Notes under the pieces: model-generated
Databases searched by the model: none
What the model was told of the DNA's origin: nothing
What the model saw: the letters and a program-made list of their open reading frames with translations, nothing else
Shown: positions 24,181 through 36,480 of the stretch, piece by piece
Layout: the number at the start of each line of letters is the position of its first letter
How positions within the stretch are numbered: the stretch's first letter is position 1
Program-made: the position numbers and the translations under genes
Assembly (NCBI GenBank): GCA_035578905.1
Contig: JAQJVL010000030.1
Location: 1,117,159 to 1,181,158 of the forward strand
Reading direction: 5' to 3'
Source: Stictocephala bisonia
Lineage: Eukaryota; Arthropoda; Insecta; Hemiptera; Membracidae
Length of the DNA stretch: 64,000 nucleotides

Positions 24181-26440
24181 GTGAGTAGTCAATTGTTATC
24201 GATATTTAAAATGTTTAACCAAGAGTATTTACACTAAGGAAAAGAAAGTCTTTTGAGCACATAAGTAGGCAATATCTTTATTTTACTTTTATTGGCCACG
24301 TTAGACTAGTTTAGTAATTTATTTCATTATTTTATTTGTCTCTGTTACTTGTAATTTTCTTGACGCCCAATATTCCTTACTTCATCCCATCAGATCTCGT
24401 CTTTATTTAAACTTCTCAAAAAAAAAAACTTTGTTTTAAATTTAAATATCTGTCATTCAGGTGATATTTTCAATTTCCATAGTTTTCCATTAATATAGTT
24501 AATATGCTGACTCTTTTTCCATCATGTCAATTACAATATTGGTCTTATTAAAATGTGTGTTTTTAATTCAATATAAAAATAGTTGCAGCACGTTACCATA
24601 AATGTAAGTATTTATTTAAATTGAATATTTTGTATTTTTCACCAAAATCAATATATTTATAACAGTATTGTTCCTAGGATCTTCTTGGTAATGAATTAAA
24701 AGCCTTGGATAAGTCAGTTATGTTTGTTTTAGTTAGGTTAAATTATAACAATCCTATAATATTTATTTAAGAGCACCAGTTTAGAATATGTTCCATTTGT
24801 ACCTAATTATATGCGATTCACTTGAAAGTTAACGGCTAATTAATTATCATTTAGTAATGGATCAGAATTTTAACATAATTTCCTCAGTATATATTTTTAT
24901 GTATATAAAACCATTAAAAAAGGAGTCAAAATTAAAAGTATAATTTATGTTTCGGTCTAAAAAACTAAATGTTTCTTTCTATTTATTAACAATTAACCTA
25001 CATCAATACGTGTTATGAATATCCTTTCTTGTCAACAGTTGACATGGAGTTAGTAATTCAAGCGCTTTTACGCGTTGTTTGGAAATATACCATTAAAGTT
25101 AGCAACTTCACAATTGCAAATGAAGAGAAATTTTGTTGCCATTTTTAAACTTAAATACATTTTTAATACGTTTTCAAACTCAAAACCTAAAATAAAAAAT
25201 AATGTTTTAACGATATTTGTAAAACTCTGAAAAGCAAAGTTTATGTATTGTTAGGTCACCGTGTTTTATTTTATGTGGATGAACTTTAAACAAGAAAATT
25301 GATACACAATTTATAAAATGAATAACAATTTAAACACAAAAACCCTCTACTTAAATGGAATAAAACACGATTAGTTCCTGTTAAATACTAATATTGAAAC
25401 ATGTTTGAACAATCTGGTGATTGCATTAAAAAAATATAGAGTTTGTATTAAACAGAGTTTGTATTTGTATATGTAGAGTTTGTATTAAAAGGTAACGTGC
25501 TTTATTTTTTATACGTCACAATTTTATGTTGAGCTTATCCTCATACTAAGTGTATGAGGAATCGCCTTAAAATAAGTGTATTTATAAAAATATCGTGTTT
25601 GTGGTTTAACTGACTAAAAATGAATGAGCACTTTCTTGTACCCAGTTGAAAATATATTAGTGGGTTATATTTGAAAAGGGTCACTTTTTTCAACAGTATT
25701 GGCTCTTATGTTATGCTAAAATGTATTTTTATTCTAACTAAACAATTTAAGTTTTATTTACTGATATATAACAAATTTAGTTTATTTATGTGGGTCTGAT
25801 ATTTACGGGGTTAAAACTGTAAAATAAAAAAAACATACCGTATAGTAACGGTTAAATATAGGCTTTATACACTCCCTACTAAAAAACAAACAAAAAAACA
25901 CAGAAACTGTATAATCAATTTTTTTAAATCTTCACTTTATATGGGTTTAACTACTGATTTGATCATCGATTTAGTGGTACGATGCAGCTGTGAATTTCCA
26001 TATGTAACAATCTATTAGCCTATGCTTATTTTACAGTATTAGCTGGATTTTTTACACAAGTTTTTTATTATAGCTCCTTATATTAGAAATAATTTACTAA
26101 ATTGAGAGATTTCATAGTTATATCATCAAAACTGTTAATAATGTAAACACCAACATACATTTACTGGCCCATGAAAGCAAATATCATGTTGGTCGATTTG
26201 GTAAGTCATATTTTTATCCGCAAACAACAGATATTCATAGATATCGTTCATAATTAAGAATTCAAGCGAATATAATCAACAATTGATTATCATCATGTAA
26301 TGTGACAATTAATTAAATAAACATAAAACAGTTATCAAGTTTGTTGGTTTGGTAATAACTGGTAACTTATTTTATGGGATTTTATGTTCATCCTCATTTT
26401 AAGAATATAAATTTTGAACTTAAATCAATAAGAACTATTA
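24181..26440. other. AT-rich DNA (possible intron)
   Basis: No exon could be supported. Direct repeats of AGAGTTTGTATT at 25438-25485. Confidence 0.35.
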
Positions 26441-26456
26441 ATATGTGTAAGTTTTG

Positions 26457-26481
26457 TTTTTTTTTTTTTTTTTTTTTTTTT
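26457..26481. repeat. poly-T tract
   Basis: About 25 uninterrupted T; possibly the tail of a retroposed element on the minus strand. Confidence 0.9.
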
Positions 26482-26696
26482 ATACAAAGATACTCGGAAT
26501 ATCCAAATAATTCGACAGATCTGATATTTATAAAAAAGAGTAGTCTCGTAGTTATAATTCCTGTTACAATTATGTTTTACGTTTTAAAACAGTTAAATAT
26601 TAAATATCAACAACACATGACCTTAAGTATATCAAATTTCAGTAGTTGTCAGAAAATGGTTTAGTTTGTAAGTATAGGACATGTTATGGGACAACG

Positions 26697-26803
26697 ATGC
26701 AAACCCATCAAGCCAAACCTAGTGGGATCTCCCGGTATTTGAACTGGTGACCCTCACCCTGCATTGCAGTCAGGAGTGCTAAATAGTAAGGTAATAACTC
26801 CTT
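26697..26803 (-). mobile_element. tRNA-derived SINE
   Basis: Minus strand shows an A-box-like TTAGCACTCCTGACTG and a B-box-like CAGTTCAAATACC at tRNA spacing, followed by GGGAGATCCCAC. Next to it, 26814-26842 has a perfect 8-bp inverted repeat (TTGACCCA / TGGGTCAA). Confidence 0.6.
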
Positions 26804-26842
26804 GTTTGCCATGTTGACCCAGCTATGGTAAACATGGGTCAA

Positions 26843-28371
26843 ATTGGCTGGCTTCTTGTAATTCAGTTTTCTTTTTTATTTTGTTGGAAGAGTTGTTGAT
26901 ATGGTTTAAAATAGAAAAAGAAATACTCGTACGTTTTTATTTCACAAGGAATAGGATTCAATATATCTTACACATAACCTTAAAAAGTAATCGGTTCGCT
27001 TATATTCAAAGTTATTTTAACTTTAACAGAGAGCAGTATCTGCGTTGTTTTTTTAATGTTGGTATAGTCTCCTTGCAAAAAGAACTTCTAGTTTAAAATA
27101 TTTACTTACAACTCCTTTTAGCTAGAAAGTATTCATAAGCTATAGGATAACCTAAAAGGGTTTGTAACAGTTTAAGTAACAACCGTTTGCTAACTGTGAC
27201 AAGGGTAGCTTGATTGTAATAGTAATATTATAAACAGATATTATAAAAAATTGGAATGAACACATTGTTCAAAAAAGATTTTGATTCATTTTAGTCACAA
27301 ATAGTAATGATTATATGATTACTAACGAATTTATTGACATAATTAAATACGTTACGTACATTTACGACATAATCAAATAAACGCCTATAGTCAAGTCGTT
27401 CTGCTAAAAACATGGTTGTTTTTCAAGCATGCGTTTTGTAATAATGATAGTGTAATCAACAAGAACCGTACAGTTGAAATAGAGCAATATGATAGACGGT
27501 AAGATTGTACGTATATCTACTACATGGCTGTCGACTTTCCAACGGTGGCTTGACGGTTTGGGAAACAACCACCTTTCATGATTCGGTTTTCTGAAAAAAT
27601 AAATGAATAACCAACAACTATTCATGTCTGACGTTACTGTAGGATAACGAACCAGTTTCCCTGAGTAAGCTCTAAATCACCGATCAGACACTGACCACGA
27701 GGCTAGAGAGCGGATTGTACGAAGACCGCTGACCTGCAACTTGTAATTATTTATGGTGCCTTCTGACGATCAGAAAAACTAGATGTAATAGATCTTTTAC
27801 TTTCACCCTGGTCGAGAAAAGTGGATGAGAAGCCTATGGGCGTTATGTTATTGTTGGCAGATAGTTTTCACACATTGTTGATCAAAATAGGAAACTAACT
27901 TCCTTATTGACGTAATATTTTTGCATCACTTAAATAGAAAATTCACTATCCATTCATGTCCCTCTTAATGTTTAACTTAATCATTAATTAATGTTTGGTA
28001 AAGTTTCAAACATTAACAGGAGACTAAATAAATCGTTGCTTGGATTAGGCCAGATAGAAAGTGACCTGCGTGATATATTTAGCGCATATATGGTTTCTGC
28101 AGCGAGGTGAATCGTTCCACAACTTGGCTACGTGACTGACTTCCGTCTTCAAGAGTTCAACTTCCGCAACAATGTTTTAGTTGATAATAGCACTGTAACT
28201 GTAACGAATTGTACAGGTTTGTTTGATTGCTATTTATTGTTTACATTATTGTAGTCCAAACAAAATATAAAGGACGTCTCAGCCAGGCCCCCGTAGTTGG
28301 TGTTTTCGTTCATGAAAATAAATTAGGTAATCAAGGAGCTCATGGTGCGGAAAACGGAAGTGAATTAAAAA
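26843..28371. other. intergenic DNA
   Basis: No gene supported. 27520-27720 and 28050-28130 are somewhat GC-richer but show no splice-bounded frame. Confidence 0.35.
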
Positions 28372-28645
28372 TACAGGGTGGAGAAAATGGAAACGCTTTC
28401 ACAACTTTTGTATGACTTGAGTAAAAGTGGAATCTTGTACATGATCATAGTTACAAAGAACATACTTTTTGACGCAATTAGCGGCATATCATATTTTCAG
28501 GAAGACGACCCACGAGGAGTTGAATGAAAATCTTCAACGTAAGCCTAGGTCGAGTTTTGGAATCAAATGAAAGGTCTATCCAAGAGAAATTGATTGCCGC
28601 AAACCGGACTTCGAAAGGTTGGTTCTTTCCAGAGTAGCGGTTTAT
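28372..28645 (+). mobile_element. ACAGGGTGG-family non-autonomous element, copy 1
   Basis: Starts ACAGGGTGGAGAAAATGGAA, with ACGCTTTCACAAC next. Other landmarks are ATGATCATAGTTA, CCCACGAGGAGTTGAA, then TTCAACGTAAGCC and CCAGAGTAGCGGT. The first part recurs inverted at 29640-29826 and the second part at 62837-62945. A terminal inverted end is at 63097-63130. No transposase frame. Confidence 0.7.
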
Positions 28646-29639
28646 TTAAGATTATTCAGACTTATTTAAGATTATCTGGGTAATAAATGCAGGAGTTACG
28701 TTGTTCTAAACAAAATGGAACAACACTCTTATTTTATTTCTGTAGTTGGATAAGGGTGGGGGTTGTTTCCGATTGTAATAAGTGAATGTGAAAGTTTTAG
28801 GGAGTATGTTGAGGTGTGCAAAGGGTATGGTAAATCATACTGTGTCCTTTGTTGTGAGAGTGTAAAACCGAATAAGGAGCTCTTTTATAAGTTGATTCTG
28901 TTACTTGAGTAAGGTTAAATTAAGTTATCAAGTGAATTAAGGTAAATGCTTAATGGGAGACAGAAACCGTCACCTGGAATATTCCGTAAGTATAATAATT
29001 GGTGTTAAACTGTTTTTAATTAACCAGAACTTAATCTTACTAATATGTGCACTTACAACTCTTGATTTTCTCTCAAACGACGTCCAAGCTAATAAAAACC
29101 TAAAGCAACGTTACAGTTTGATTTACAAATTCTCAACAAATAGTTTTAAAAGCAGTTCATCGCCGTTTTATTTACCTGAATTGCATGAATATATTTTTAA
29201 GTTTTATTAATATTTATTTCATTTAAATGTCGCAGTTTCACACTATTGCTGAACGCCACTTTTCTTTTACAAATAACTTCTAAGCTTCAAGTGGCCCTTG
29301 CCTTATTTTTTAGAATTATTTTTATTTATTTACTTACATTAATACAGGTTTAACGTAAACAAATATGTTAAAGCGGTTAAACATAGTATTAATATATACT
29401 GGGATTTAATCCATAGTATGAATTTATAAATACATATGGAACTTATGTATTGAAAGTGAGGGAGAACATAATTGAGCGAATCATGAAGTGGTCGGCAGGG
29501 GTTTAACAAGAAATGGTCTGAAAGTCCTGGAATATTTTCAATTTTTATAAACAAGGAACGCAAAGAATAGAATTCTAAAGAATAGAATAAATTGAGTTAA
29601 GAGTCTTGCCTCAATATAAAATATACCTTTCAACCTAAG
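28646..29639. other. intergenic DNA between two element copies
   Basis: AT-rich, no gene supported. Confidence 0.35.
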
Positions 29640-29826
29640 ATGTATATGTATATCTTACATTGAAGATTTTCGTTCAACTTCTCGTGGGCCGTCCCCCTGA
29701 AAACATTAAATGTCACTAATGGCTTCAAAAAGTATGTTTTTTTAACCATGATCATATAAAATATGTCACTTTTACAAGTGAAGTCAAACAAAAGTTGTGA
29801 AAGCGTTTCCATATTTTTCCACCCTG
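29640..29826 (-). mobile_element. ACAGGGTGG-family element, copy 2 (partial, inverted)
   Basis: Reverse complement of the first ~180 nt of the copy at 28372, from the ACAGGGTGG end through the AAAATCTTCAA landmark. The two copies face away from each other around a ~1-kb spacer. Confidence 0.7.
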
Positions 29827-29986
29827 TATTTTAATTTTAAAACTAAAAATCCCAAAATAAGTTTACGACTGTACCTTTGCAGCATTCCGAATGTTTAATG
29901 TTTAGTAAAAAGCGTTGAACAATTCAAAAGCAGTGCCTTATAGCATGAATAAATAAAAACGTGAGACACCGCTATTGCTCTAATAA

Positions 29987-30229
29987 ATGACTCAATCTGA
30001 TCTGGCATTGTTATTACGGGTCTCACTCAGCCGTAAACAATGGCCAGTAAACCGAGTGCTGGTGGTGAGCAAGTTCACGAGCGCCAGGAAGTACTTCACA
30101 CTTGATAGTTACACAACGCCGGACAGGCTTCCATACCTGCTGGCTGTACTGGTCGGCTGCATGACTGCATTACTGGCCTATCTTGTGATGTGTAATTACA
30201 CACCTTCAAGTGGGGTAGGTCGGAAGTAA
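29987..30229 (+). CDS. uncertain ORF with one membrane helix
   Basis: An 80-codon open frame in a GC-richer island. Residues ~50-70 form a clear hydrophobic segment (LPYLLAVLVGCMTALLAYL), preceded by a basic Lys/Arg stretch. A GTAGGT donor-like string overlaps the end. A second frame starts at a strong ATG context (AAACAATGGCC, 30039) but runs only 21 codons. No family is recognised. It could be a host exon or transposon relic. Confidence 0.25.
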   Translation: MTQSDLALLLRVSLSRKQWPVNRVLVVSKFTSARKYFTLDSYTTPDRLPYLLAVLVGCMTALLAYLVMCNYTPSSGVGRK

Positions 30230-33059
30230 TTCAGCCAACAGGAACTACCTTACCAACAATTATTTTAGCTTACTTATATATAATTGGGACATATTTGGCT
30301 TACGCCGCAAATCACTTGTTAGAGAAAACTATAATATAAGGCTTGGTTACAAATTGGATGACGTTCTGTGAACACCAAGGAATGGTTGAGTTTTGTAAAC
30401 ATTGTATAAATATTTACCGAATACTAAAATAATTATTTATTTTATAAAGTCATGTGCGCGATGGGTGAGAGCATTAATCTAAGTTACAAGTTAATATGCG
30501 CTTGCTTCTTTAGACTAAAGTATAGGGTGGGAAGGAACAGCCTTTTCAATTACAAGTCACGTGTGCAGTGGGTGGAATCACTTGTTACAAGTCGTGTGTT
30601 TGTAGTCAATGTGTACGTCTTTCTCTAGATTCATGTGTACATTCTAGGTGAGTAGGGATAGCATTTTCAATTGCATCCATGTGTTCACTGTGACTGTGGT
30701 TAGATACAGTCTCCGATGTAGTGGTTGTGTTTATTTAGTGAACAGGTATTTGTCCTTTTCAAATTATGTGTAAATACATATCTTTATTTTATTGGTAGCT
30801 TACAGTGTTTTTCTTAAACATGCATTTCAAACTCCTACACTCAAATGTTTGTCAAATGGAATTCAAATTGACTCTAAAAATTCAGTCCTCTACTATGCAA
30901 AATTCGTAGTTGTGTATGACTGAATCCATGCAAATTGTTATATCATGAATGAAGACAAGGTTGAGGATATTGATGCTTGCGATTAATGCAAGGAAATATG
31001 TGGTTCGGATTCTATGGTAAAAGTGCCCTAACTATCCATTATTAAATTACTTTCTCTTTCATCACAGCTAGCCTACTCTGCGCTTACGAACAAAAACAGT
31101 AACCTTATCTGTTGACATTTTAAGTTGACACTTTAAAAACTGTAATTAAAACTTCATTTGAGGCTTTCAAGAGCTAACAAGACAACGGAAAAACTGTCTT
31201 GTTAGAATTGATTATGCTGTGAAGGTAAGACGTACTAACAAGCTCGGAGCTCAGTAAGGTCAGGATCACGCAGGAATGGCCGAGCAGGCTTGGTGAAAAG
31301 AAATTGGCGTCTCGAGACCACCAAAGGAACTGTAACGACATTACAAACCATTACATAAGGTTTTTGCCATAAAATGTCAGCAACATTCCACTGCCACTAT
31401 AATGACAAAAAAAGTATCGGAATTCCTTCCCAACAAGTGCATTGCGTGTATTGCTTTTTTTTGCGCAGAAGCTGTGGATCCATTGAGTCGTCATTATTTT
31501 GTAGGATTTTAGATATGCTGTAACTTAAACACGACAATAATAGAGTAGGTTATATTTTATAAATGGACATCCTGTTCCTAAAAATAACGAAATAAGTTAA
31601 AATATGTTTAAATAACATAGGGCTCGTATCAACTAATCAATTCTATACTTTTGATCAAGGAATCGTGTACTGATATTGACTCTAATTTAACATTGTTTTA
31701 TGTGTTTTGTGCCGTAGCACAGTTTTCAATCTTCTCTGGAATAACATCACCTTCCTCTATTTTTTTTCTTTTATCTGTCAAGTGTGTTTTATTTCTTCTT
31801 CCCTATCTTCTTTCTCGATTGTCTGACTTCTCGTCGTTTTCATTTCTTGACCAGCTTTCTTCGTCTTCACGTAGAAAACTTAATTTAAGTTCTAATTGGG
31901 TAAGTGTCCGTAATTCTTCTATTTATTCCAGATTGTTGCCAAAATGTAATTCATTAGTTGTTTGATTTATTTCTTTGCCGTTGGTTTTAAAGAATATTAA
32001 TTGGGCTGTTGCCCGCTGCCTCTCAACTCTTTTTTATATCTACAGTTAAGTTAAAATGTAGCAGTTTCATAGCTGTTTAATCCACTTTTGATATGTTGAC
32101 TTTATTTAATGTTGTTTTCTGTTCCATATTTTTTCATTAATGTAACTCAGTCATTTTTTCAGATGTTTCATATTCTAGGCCTAGCCTACTTTTCAGACCG
32201 TTTCCTAAATTTTATTTGCAATGTCTTGAGCATATTGTATTTTATTTCTTAAAAATAAAATAGTAATTATTCCACTCACTCTCTACTTGTGAACTTAATT
32301 TACTTAAGCTTTCCCCCGTTATATCATGTACTTGTACACATGACCTACAGAACACTAACTTGCAAGAGTCCGGCTTTCTGGTTACGATATAACTTTTTTA
32401 AGTGGTGGACCATTTTTTAAGGATTATCTCAATTTATTATTAGATTACTCTGAAGATTACTCTGAATATAGAACTTTAACAAAGTACATGGGGACACGCA
32501 GTTCTGAACCCATTACATCCACTCACGTGAGTATAATTGCGGGGTACTTTCAGCGATGCAGATTTGATATCCTCTACATACTTGCATTACAAGCGGGTGT
32601 CCTATTACATAGACGGGGAAAGTGGCGGTTCAAGGTGACCGGTACTTGAAAAATACCACGTAAGAGATCTATTTCACGAGAACAGCTCAATCAAAAGTCG
32701 TGAAAATGACGAGCTTATCGATTTTCATTACACTTAAAAGTAAAATAATTTTTTTTTAAACATTATTATCCTGTTTAGAATCAAATGAGCTCTAGAATTC
32801 CATCGTGTATTTACGGTATCAGGGATCGTACTCTTTTAGTTTGCACAATGGTTGCACAAGTTAAAATGCTGTTTAATGAAAACTCGAAATTTGTAATTCC
32901 ATCTTTTAAACGCACTTTGCAACCATCAAAATATTTATAATGGAGTTTTAAACTATATTGTATTATCAGTTTATAGTTTATATCACTTTATAGTGTTTAC
33001 TGAATAGTTACAGTTTCCATCACTGCACTTTGATAATTTTCTACAGCTGATAAACGACG
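30230..33059. other. intergenic DNA
   Basis: No gene supported. A perfect 11-bp stem hairpin (CTAACAAGACA / TGTCTTGTTAG) lies at 31174-31205. A GC-richer patch at 32470-32660 contains ACTCACGTGAGT, which reads as a splice donor on both strands. The T/C-rich frame at 31651-31965 is low complexity. Confidence 0.35.
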
Positions 33060-33231
33060 CTACACTGATATGTATCTTTTCACATGTGGGACTAGGTAAT
33101 TACGAGATAGTACGTACGTAGGGCGGAGTCCTTTATGGAGCGTGACGGTCTTACTGAAAAACTGGTGGAGGGAGACGCCGTGGGTGCAAGTTTGCAAGTT
33201 CAAGGAAATAGTAAAGTGGAATCCAACATAC
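33060..33231 (-). CDS. possible last exon of a third small secreted-protein gene
   Basis: After a pyrimidine-rich acceptor (CTACTATTTCAACCAG) the exon begins with a single G, then an open frame of 56 codons to a stop. This is the same exon-3 phase as the two cuticle-like genes at 13075 and 50151. The tail is rich in Tyr, Val, Arg, Lys and His (for example NYLVPHVKRYISV). No matching signal-peptide exon was found upstream. On the plus strand the same stretch also has a long open frame ending at a CAG/GTAGTA donor, so strand is not settled. Confidence 0.3.
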
Positions 33232-33599
33232 CTGGTTGAAATAGTAGAGAACACATATCCAGTACCGAAAGGACAGGTAGTAATTTGTGTTTAATCTATT
33301 TTATTAGTTTAAATACATTTTTCTCATTCCATACAAGTTTTTTTTTTCTTTAAAGTATGAAACAGTAAGTTAATGTCATAACAAATTATTGAATTATAAT
33401 GTGAATAATTTGAATCAGTTTACTTTGGGCATTGCTTTTGGATGATTTGCCCAATAGTCTTACTTCCAACTCTGGATCATTTTTCCCTGGCCGTTTAGTT
33501 AGTTTTTGGGTTCATTATGTTGAGTCAGACTAAAAATCATGGCAAAAATCTTCAACTCTTTTTACGTTTCAGTAACTGTTATCATTGGTTGTTCGCGTG

Positions 33600-33760
33600 C
33601 GCGTAGTAGCTCAGTGCCCAAGTTTTCGGACTTCTTCCCATGCAAAGTCAAGGATTTCAATATTCAACTTAGCTTATGCCAGTACTTCACTTTTTGCTTA
33701 AAATTCACGTGAAGGGCTGCGGTGTATTTGAAGAGGTTGTTATTTTGTATGTCTTAAAGA
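33600..33760 (+). mobile_element. degenerate tRNA-derived SINE
   Basis: A-box-like TAGTAGCTCAGTGCCCAAG followed at tRNA spacing by a decayed B box (AAGGATTTCAATATTC), then a non-tRNA body. Confidence 0.45.
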
Positions 33761-33949
33761 AATATATAAACAAGCGTATAACGATTTCTACAAATCCCGG
33801 TAGCCTTTTAATATAGAAGGGAAATCAGTCCTGTGGTTGAGAGTCGAGCACTTGATCCTACAATTTTCAAGGCTTGACAAGCTTCCCCCATGTATCATTT
33901 TTTCTCCCGAAAATAGAAAAAGAATCCGCTATTTTCCTTGTGGTTCTCC

Positions 33950-34165
33950 CTGGCCTTATTCAGCATACAAAATCTTCTTTCTAATAGAAAATTTAAAGTG
34001 TCGTTCGGTGGCGTACATTCAAAGTAGTACTTTGTTACCAGTCTGGAGTACCACAAGGTTCTAATTTTAGATTTTCATTTGTCTTACTGTTTATCAGAAA
34101 CATAACACTTGTTTGTTTGGATTGTGTCGTCCAATTTCATTCCGGTGATATTAAAACATCTGTAT
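33950..34165 (+). pseudogene. LINE reverse-transcriptase fragment
   Basis: A short plus-strand stretch reads SGVPQGSNF (RT motif B) and then, about 25 residues on, a decayed motif C region (VVQFHSGDIK, where active enzymes have an A/C-D-D). The frame is broken by stops and shifts upstream. The family is a non-LTR retrotransposon. It stops where the foldback element begins. Confidence 0.55.
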
Positions 34166-34198
34166 TAGACAAAGTGGGCCAAATAAACTCATCAGTGA

Positions 34199-34530
34199 AC
34201 CTCCACACCACAGTATAAAACACCCAGTAGCGACACTCCCATTGCACTGCATTGGGACTAGTGCGACGCTAGCGATCCTAATAGCAGGAGCATAAACCAC
34301 ACCCCAATACCGTTGTTTTGCATTATCTTTTGCAAATAAGTGGAAAAATAGCAATAGAAAAAGGGCCATGAGAGGTTATTGGACATTTACTAATAACAGC
34401 TGTGGATGTAAATATTTCAGAAATACGTGCTTTTCTGCTCCTGTCGCTATGAGCGCTAGCGTCGTGCTATTCACCAATTTTTGTATAGGAGTGTCGCTAC
34501 TCCTACGTTTTATACTGTGTCCACACAATA
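34199..34530. mobile_element. foldback / MITE-like element with ~100-bp inverted arms
   Basis: Left arm (34199-34300) and right arm (34428-34530) are imperfect reverse complements sharing CACAGTATAAAAC, TAGCGACACTCC, CGACGCTAGCG and GCAGGAGCA-type strings in mirrored order. The centre is ~125 bp. No transposase. The minus-strand ORF at 34151-34369 is a by-product. Confidence 0.75.
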
Positions 34531-35050
34531 GTTGTATAATGTTTCACTCGTAAAAATAATTCGTTACTATTATATAATAGATCGGTATGTTGATCGCCAG
34601 GTATTTTAATAACAATGGTTAGATGATCGAGGTTACCTTGATTGTGCCACCATTATGTTTTAATAGGAACCGGGTTTGCACAGTTTCTACACCATTCAAT
34701 GCTGTCAAGAACTAGGTGTAGTGGAAACTTTATTTGTAAACTTTGTTTGCTTGTCACACTGTGTACCACTTACAAATTACATTTATTTATTTTATGGTGA
34801 AACTTGTTTACCTATACTTTTATGTACTGCTTTCTTTCCTTCAGAGCCTCCATAGCGTCTAATTATTGATTTATTACTCGTTCCTTAGGGTGCTGAAAGC
34901 CGTCAATGTGACCTTGTGACTAAATCACACTCAGCTACTTTGAGCCCCTTTTTGGTGTAACATGATTCGAACTTCAGACTGTTTTGGACATTTGAGGGTT
35001 AAACGTGCTTGTAATAAGTAACATACACGGGTGCCAAATAACATTGTGAC
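34531..35050. other. intergenic DNA
   Basis: No gene supported; probably flank or 5' remnant of the LINE that follows. Confidence 0.35.
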
Positions 35051-35053
35051 GTT

Positions 35054-36480
35054 TTGAATATATTTGGCACTATACCATTATTTATTTATTTTTCATTATA
35101 TAACCACAAAGTAACAAAAGTAATACCAATCTACAAAAAAGGCAACCCTAATTCAATCAATAAATTCAGACCAACCTCAATTCTTCCCGTCTTGAGCAAA
35201 GTATTTGAAAAAGCCTTTCTAACCCGAATACTAAAATTTGTGGTAAAACACAACATTCTCTCGAATTACCATTTTAGTTTCATGAAGGGGAAATCAAAGG
35301 TAGATACAGTAGTAAGTCTAGTTGATATGGTTGTGGAGAGCTTGGAAAAGCACAAAGCCACTGTACAAGCGTTTTTCTTGATCTTTCTAAGGCGTTCGAC
35401 TGCGTTGATCACAATATGTTGCTCCACGGGTTAGAATTCTATGGTGTACGAGGAGTGCCACATTCGTGGATGAAGTCGTATTTAGACTGTAGAAATCAGT
35501 CTGTCCAAATGTTAAACACATTTTCAAAAATCAATCAATTGAGCTTTGGTGTCCCCCAGGGATCTATACTTAGCCCCTTACTATTTCTGATATATGTAAA
35601 TGATACAGCGTCATATCTTCAGCAAGGGCGACTCGTGCAGTATCCTGATGACACAACTCTTTGTTTTAGCCAAAAATCAAAATCACATTTATAAATTGAA
35701 ACATTTATGGAGCTATATAGCTGCATACAACCAACATTCTCTAAGATAAATCTAAAAACAAACCTTAAAAAATCACACTCTATTAGCTTTTGTCTTCGAC
35801 CATCAAACTTCGAATTCACTCCAGCTACTATGTTGGATGAAACAAAGGTGAAATACAATCAACAAAATTCCTCAGAACACACATCGACAAAGGCCTAACT
35901 TGGAACAATCATTTCGACAGTCTGTGTTCCAAAACAGTCTCAGGCATTTAGGTTTTGAGGACGTTATCAAAAAGCTGCCCAATTCAGGTACTGATGACGG
36001 CATATCTACCCTCACCTATCCTAAGGAGTGGTACTTTGGGGTGGATGTGCAAATGTCGAGTTATCCCGCTTATTCAGACTGTAGAAAATAGCGGTTCGAA
36101 TAATTTCAAAATTGAAAAACAGAGAGTCGTGCAGAACTGCTTTCAAAATCCTAAAATCGTTGACCCTGTCTAGCATTTACATCCTAGAAACAATCATGTA
36201 CTGTATGTCAAAGTGTGTACTCACAAGAGGGACTGACATACACAGTTATGAAACTAGAGGCAGCGCCTCCCTTTACAGGCTGATGTTAATTTTCTAAACT
36301 GTTAGCCCCGTAAAATTTAATTTGCCATGACGCTGAAGGCGTTCAAAGCTCCCCTTAAAGAACCCTTCTTAAGTCAGACATTGTATAGTGTAGGCGAGTT
36401 CTTTGCACAAAACTGGGAGACCAATAATTGGCAAGAAACCGGTGCTGGATAGGCTTGCCTTCTAGAATGAATGTATGATT
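35054..36480 (+). pseudogene. Jockey/CR1-type LINE, RT domain and 3' end, broken
   Basis: The order matches a non-LTR reverse transcriptase. First comes VIPIYKKGNPNSINKFRP with ILPVLSKVFEKAF (RT 1-2). A frameshift near 35385 follows, inside the [17 protein letters not shown] motif A region. In the next frame come [20 protein letters not shown] (motif B) and QYPDDTT (motif C, with Pro where Ala is usual). After a stop near 35690 the C-terminal region continues in scattered frames: ESCRTAFKILKSLTL at ~36120 and LKEPFLSQTLYSVGEFF near 36355. Several stops and shifts show it is dead. There is no upstream endonuclease, so it is 5'-truncated. Confidence 0.85.

Noticed and set aside
24173..25160. 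Joining ATGGCAAT to the acceptor at 25038
   Set aside because: The join gives an immediate stop codon; the downstream frame is not the next exon.
30039..30104. Short ORF MASKPSAGG in strong start context
   Set aside because: Only 21 codons, no splice partner that keeps it open within the region, and it conflicts with the longer frame.
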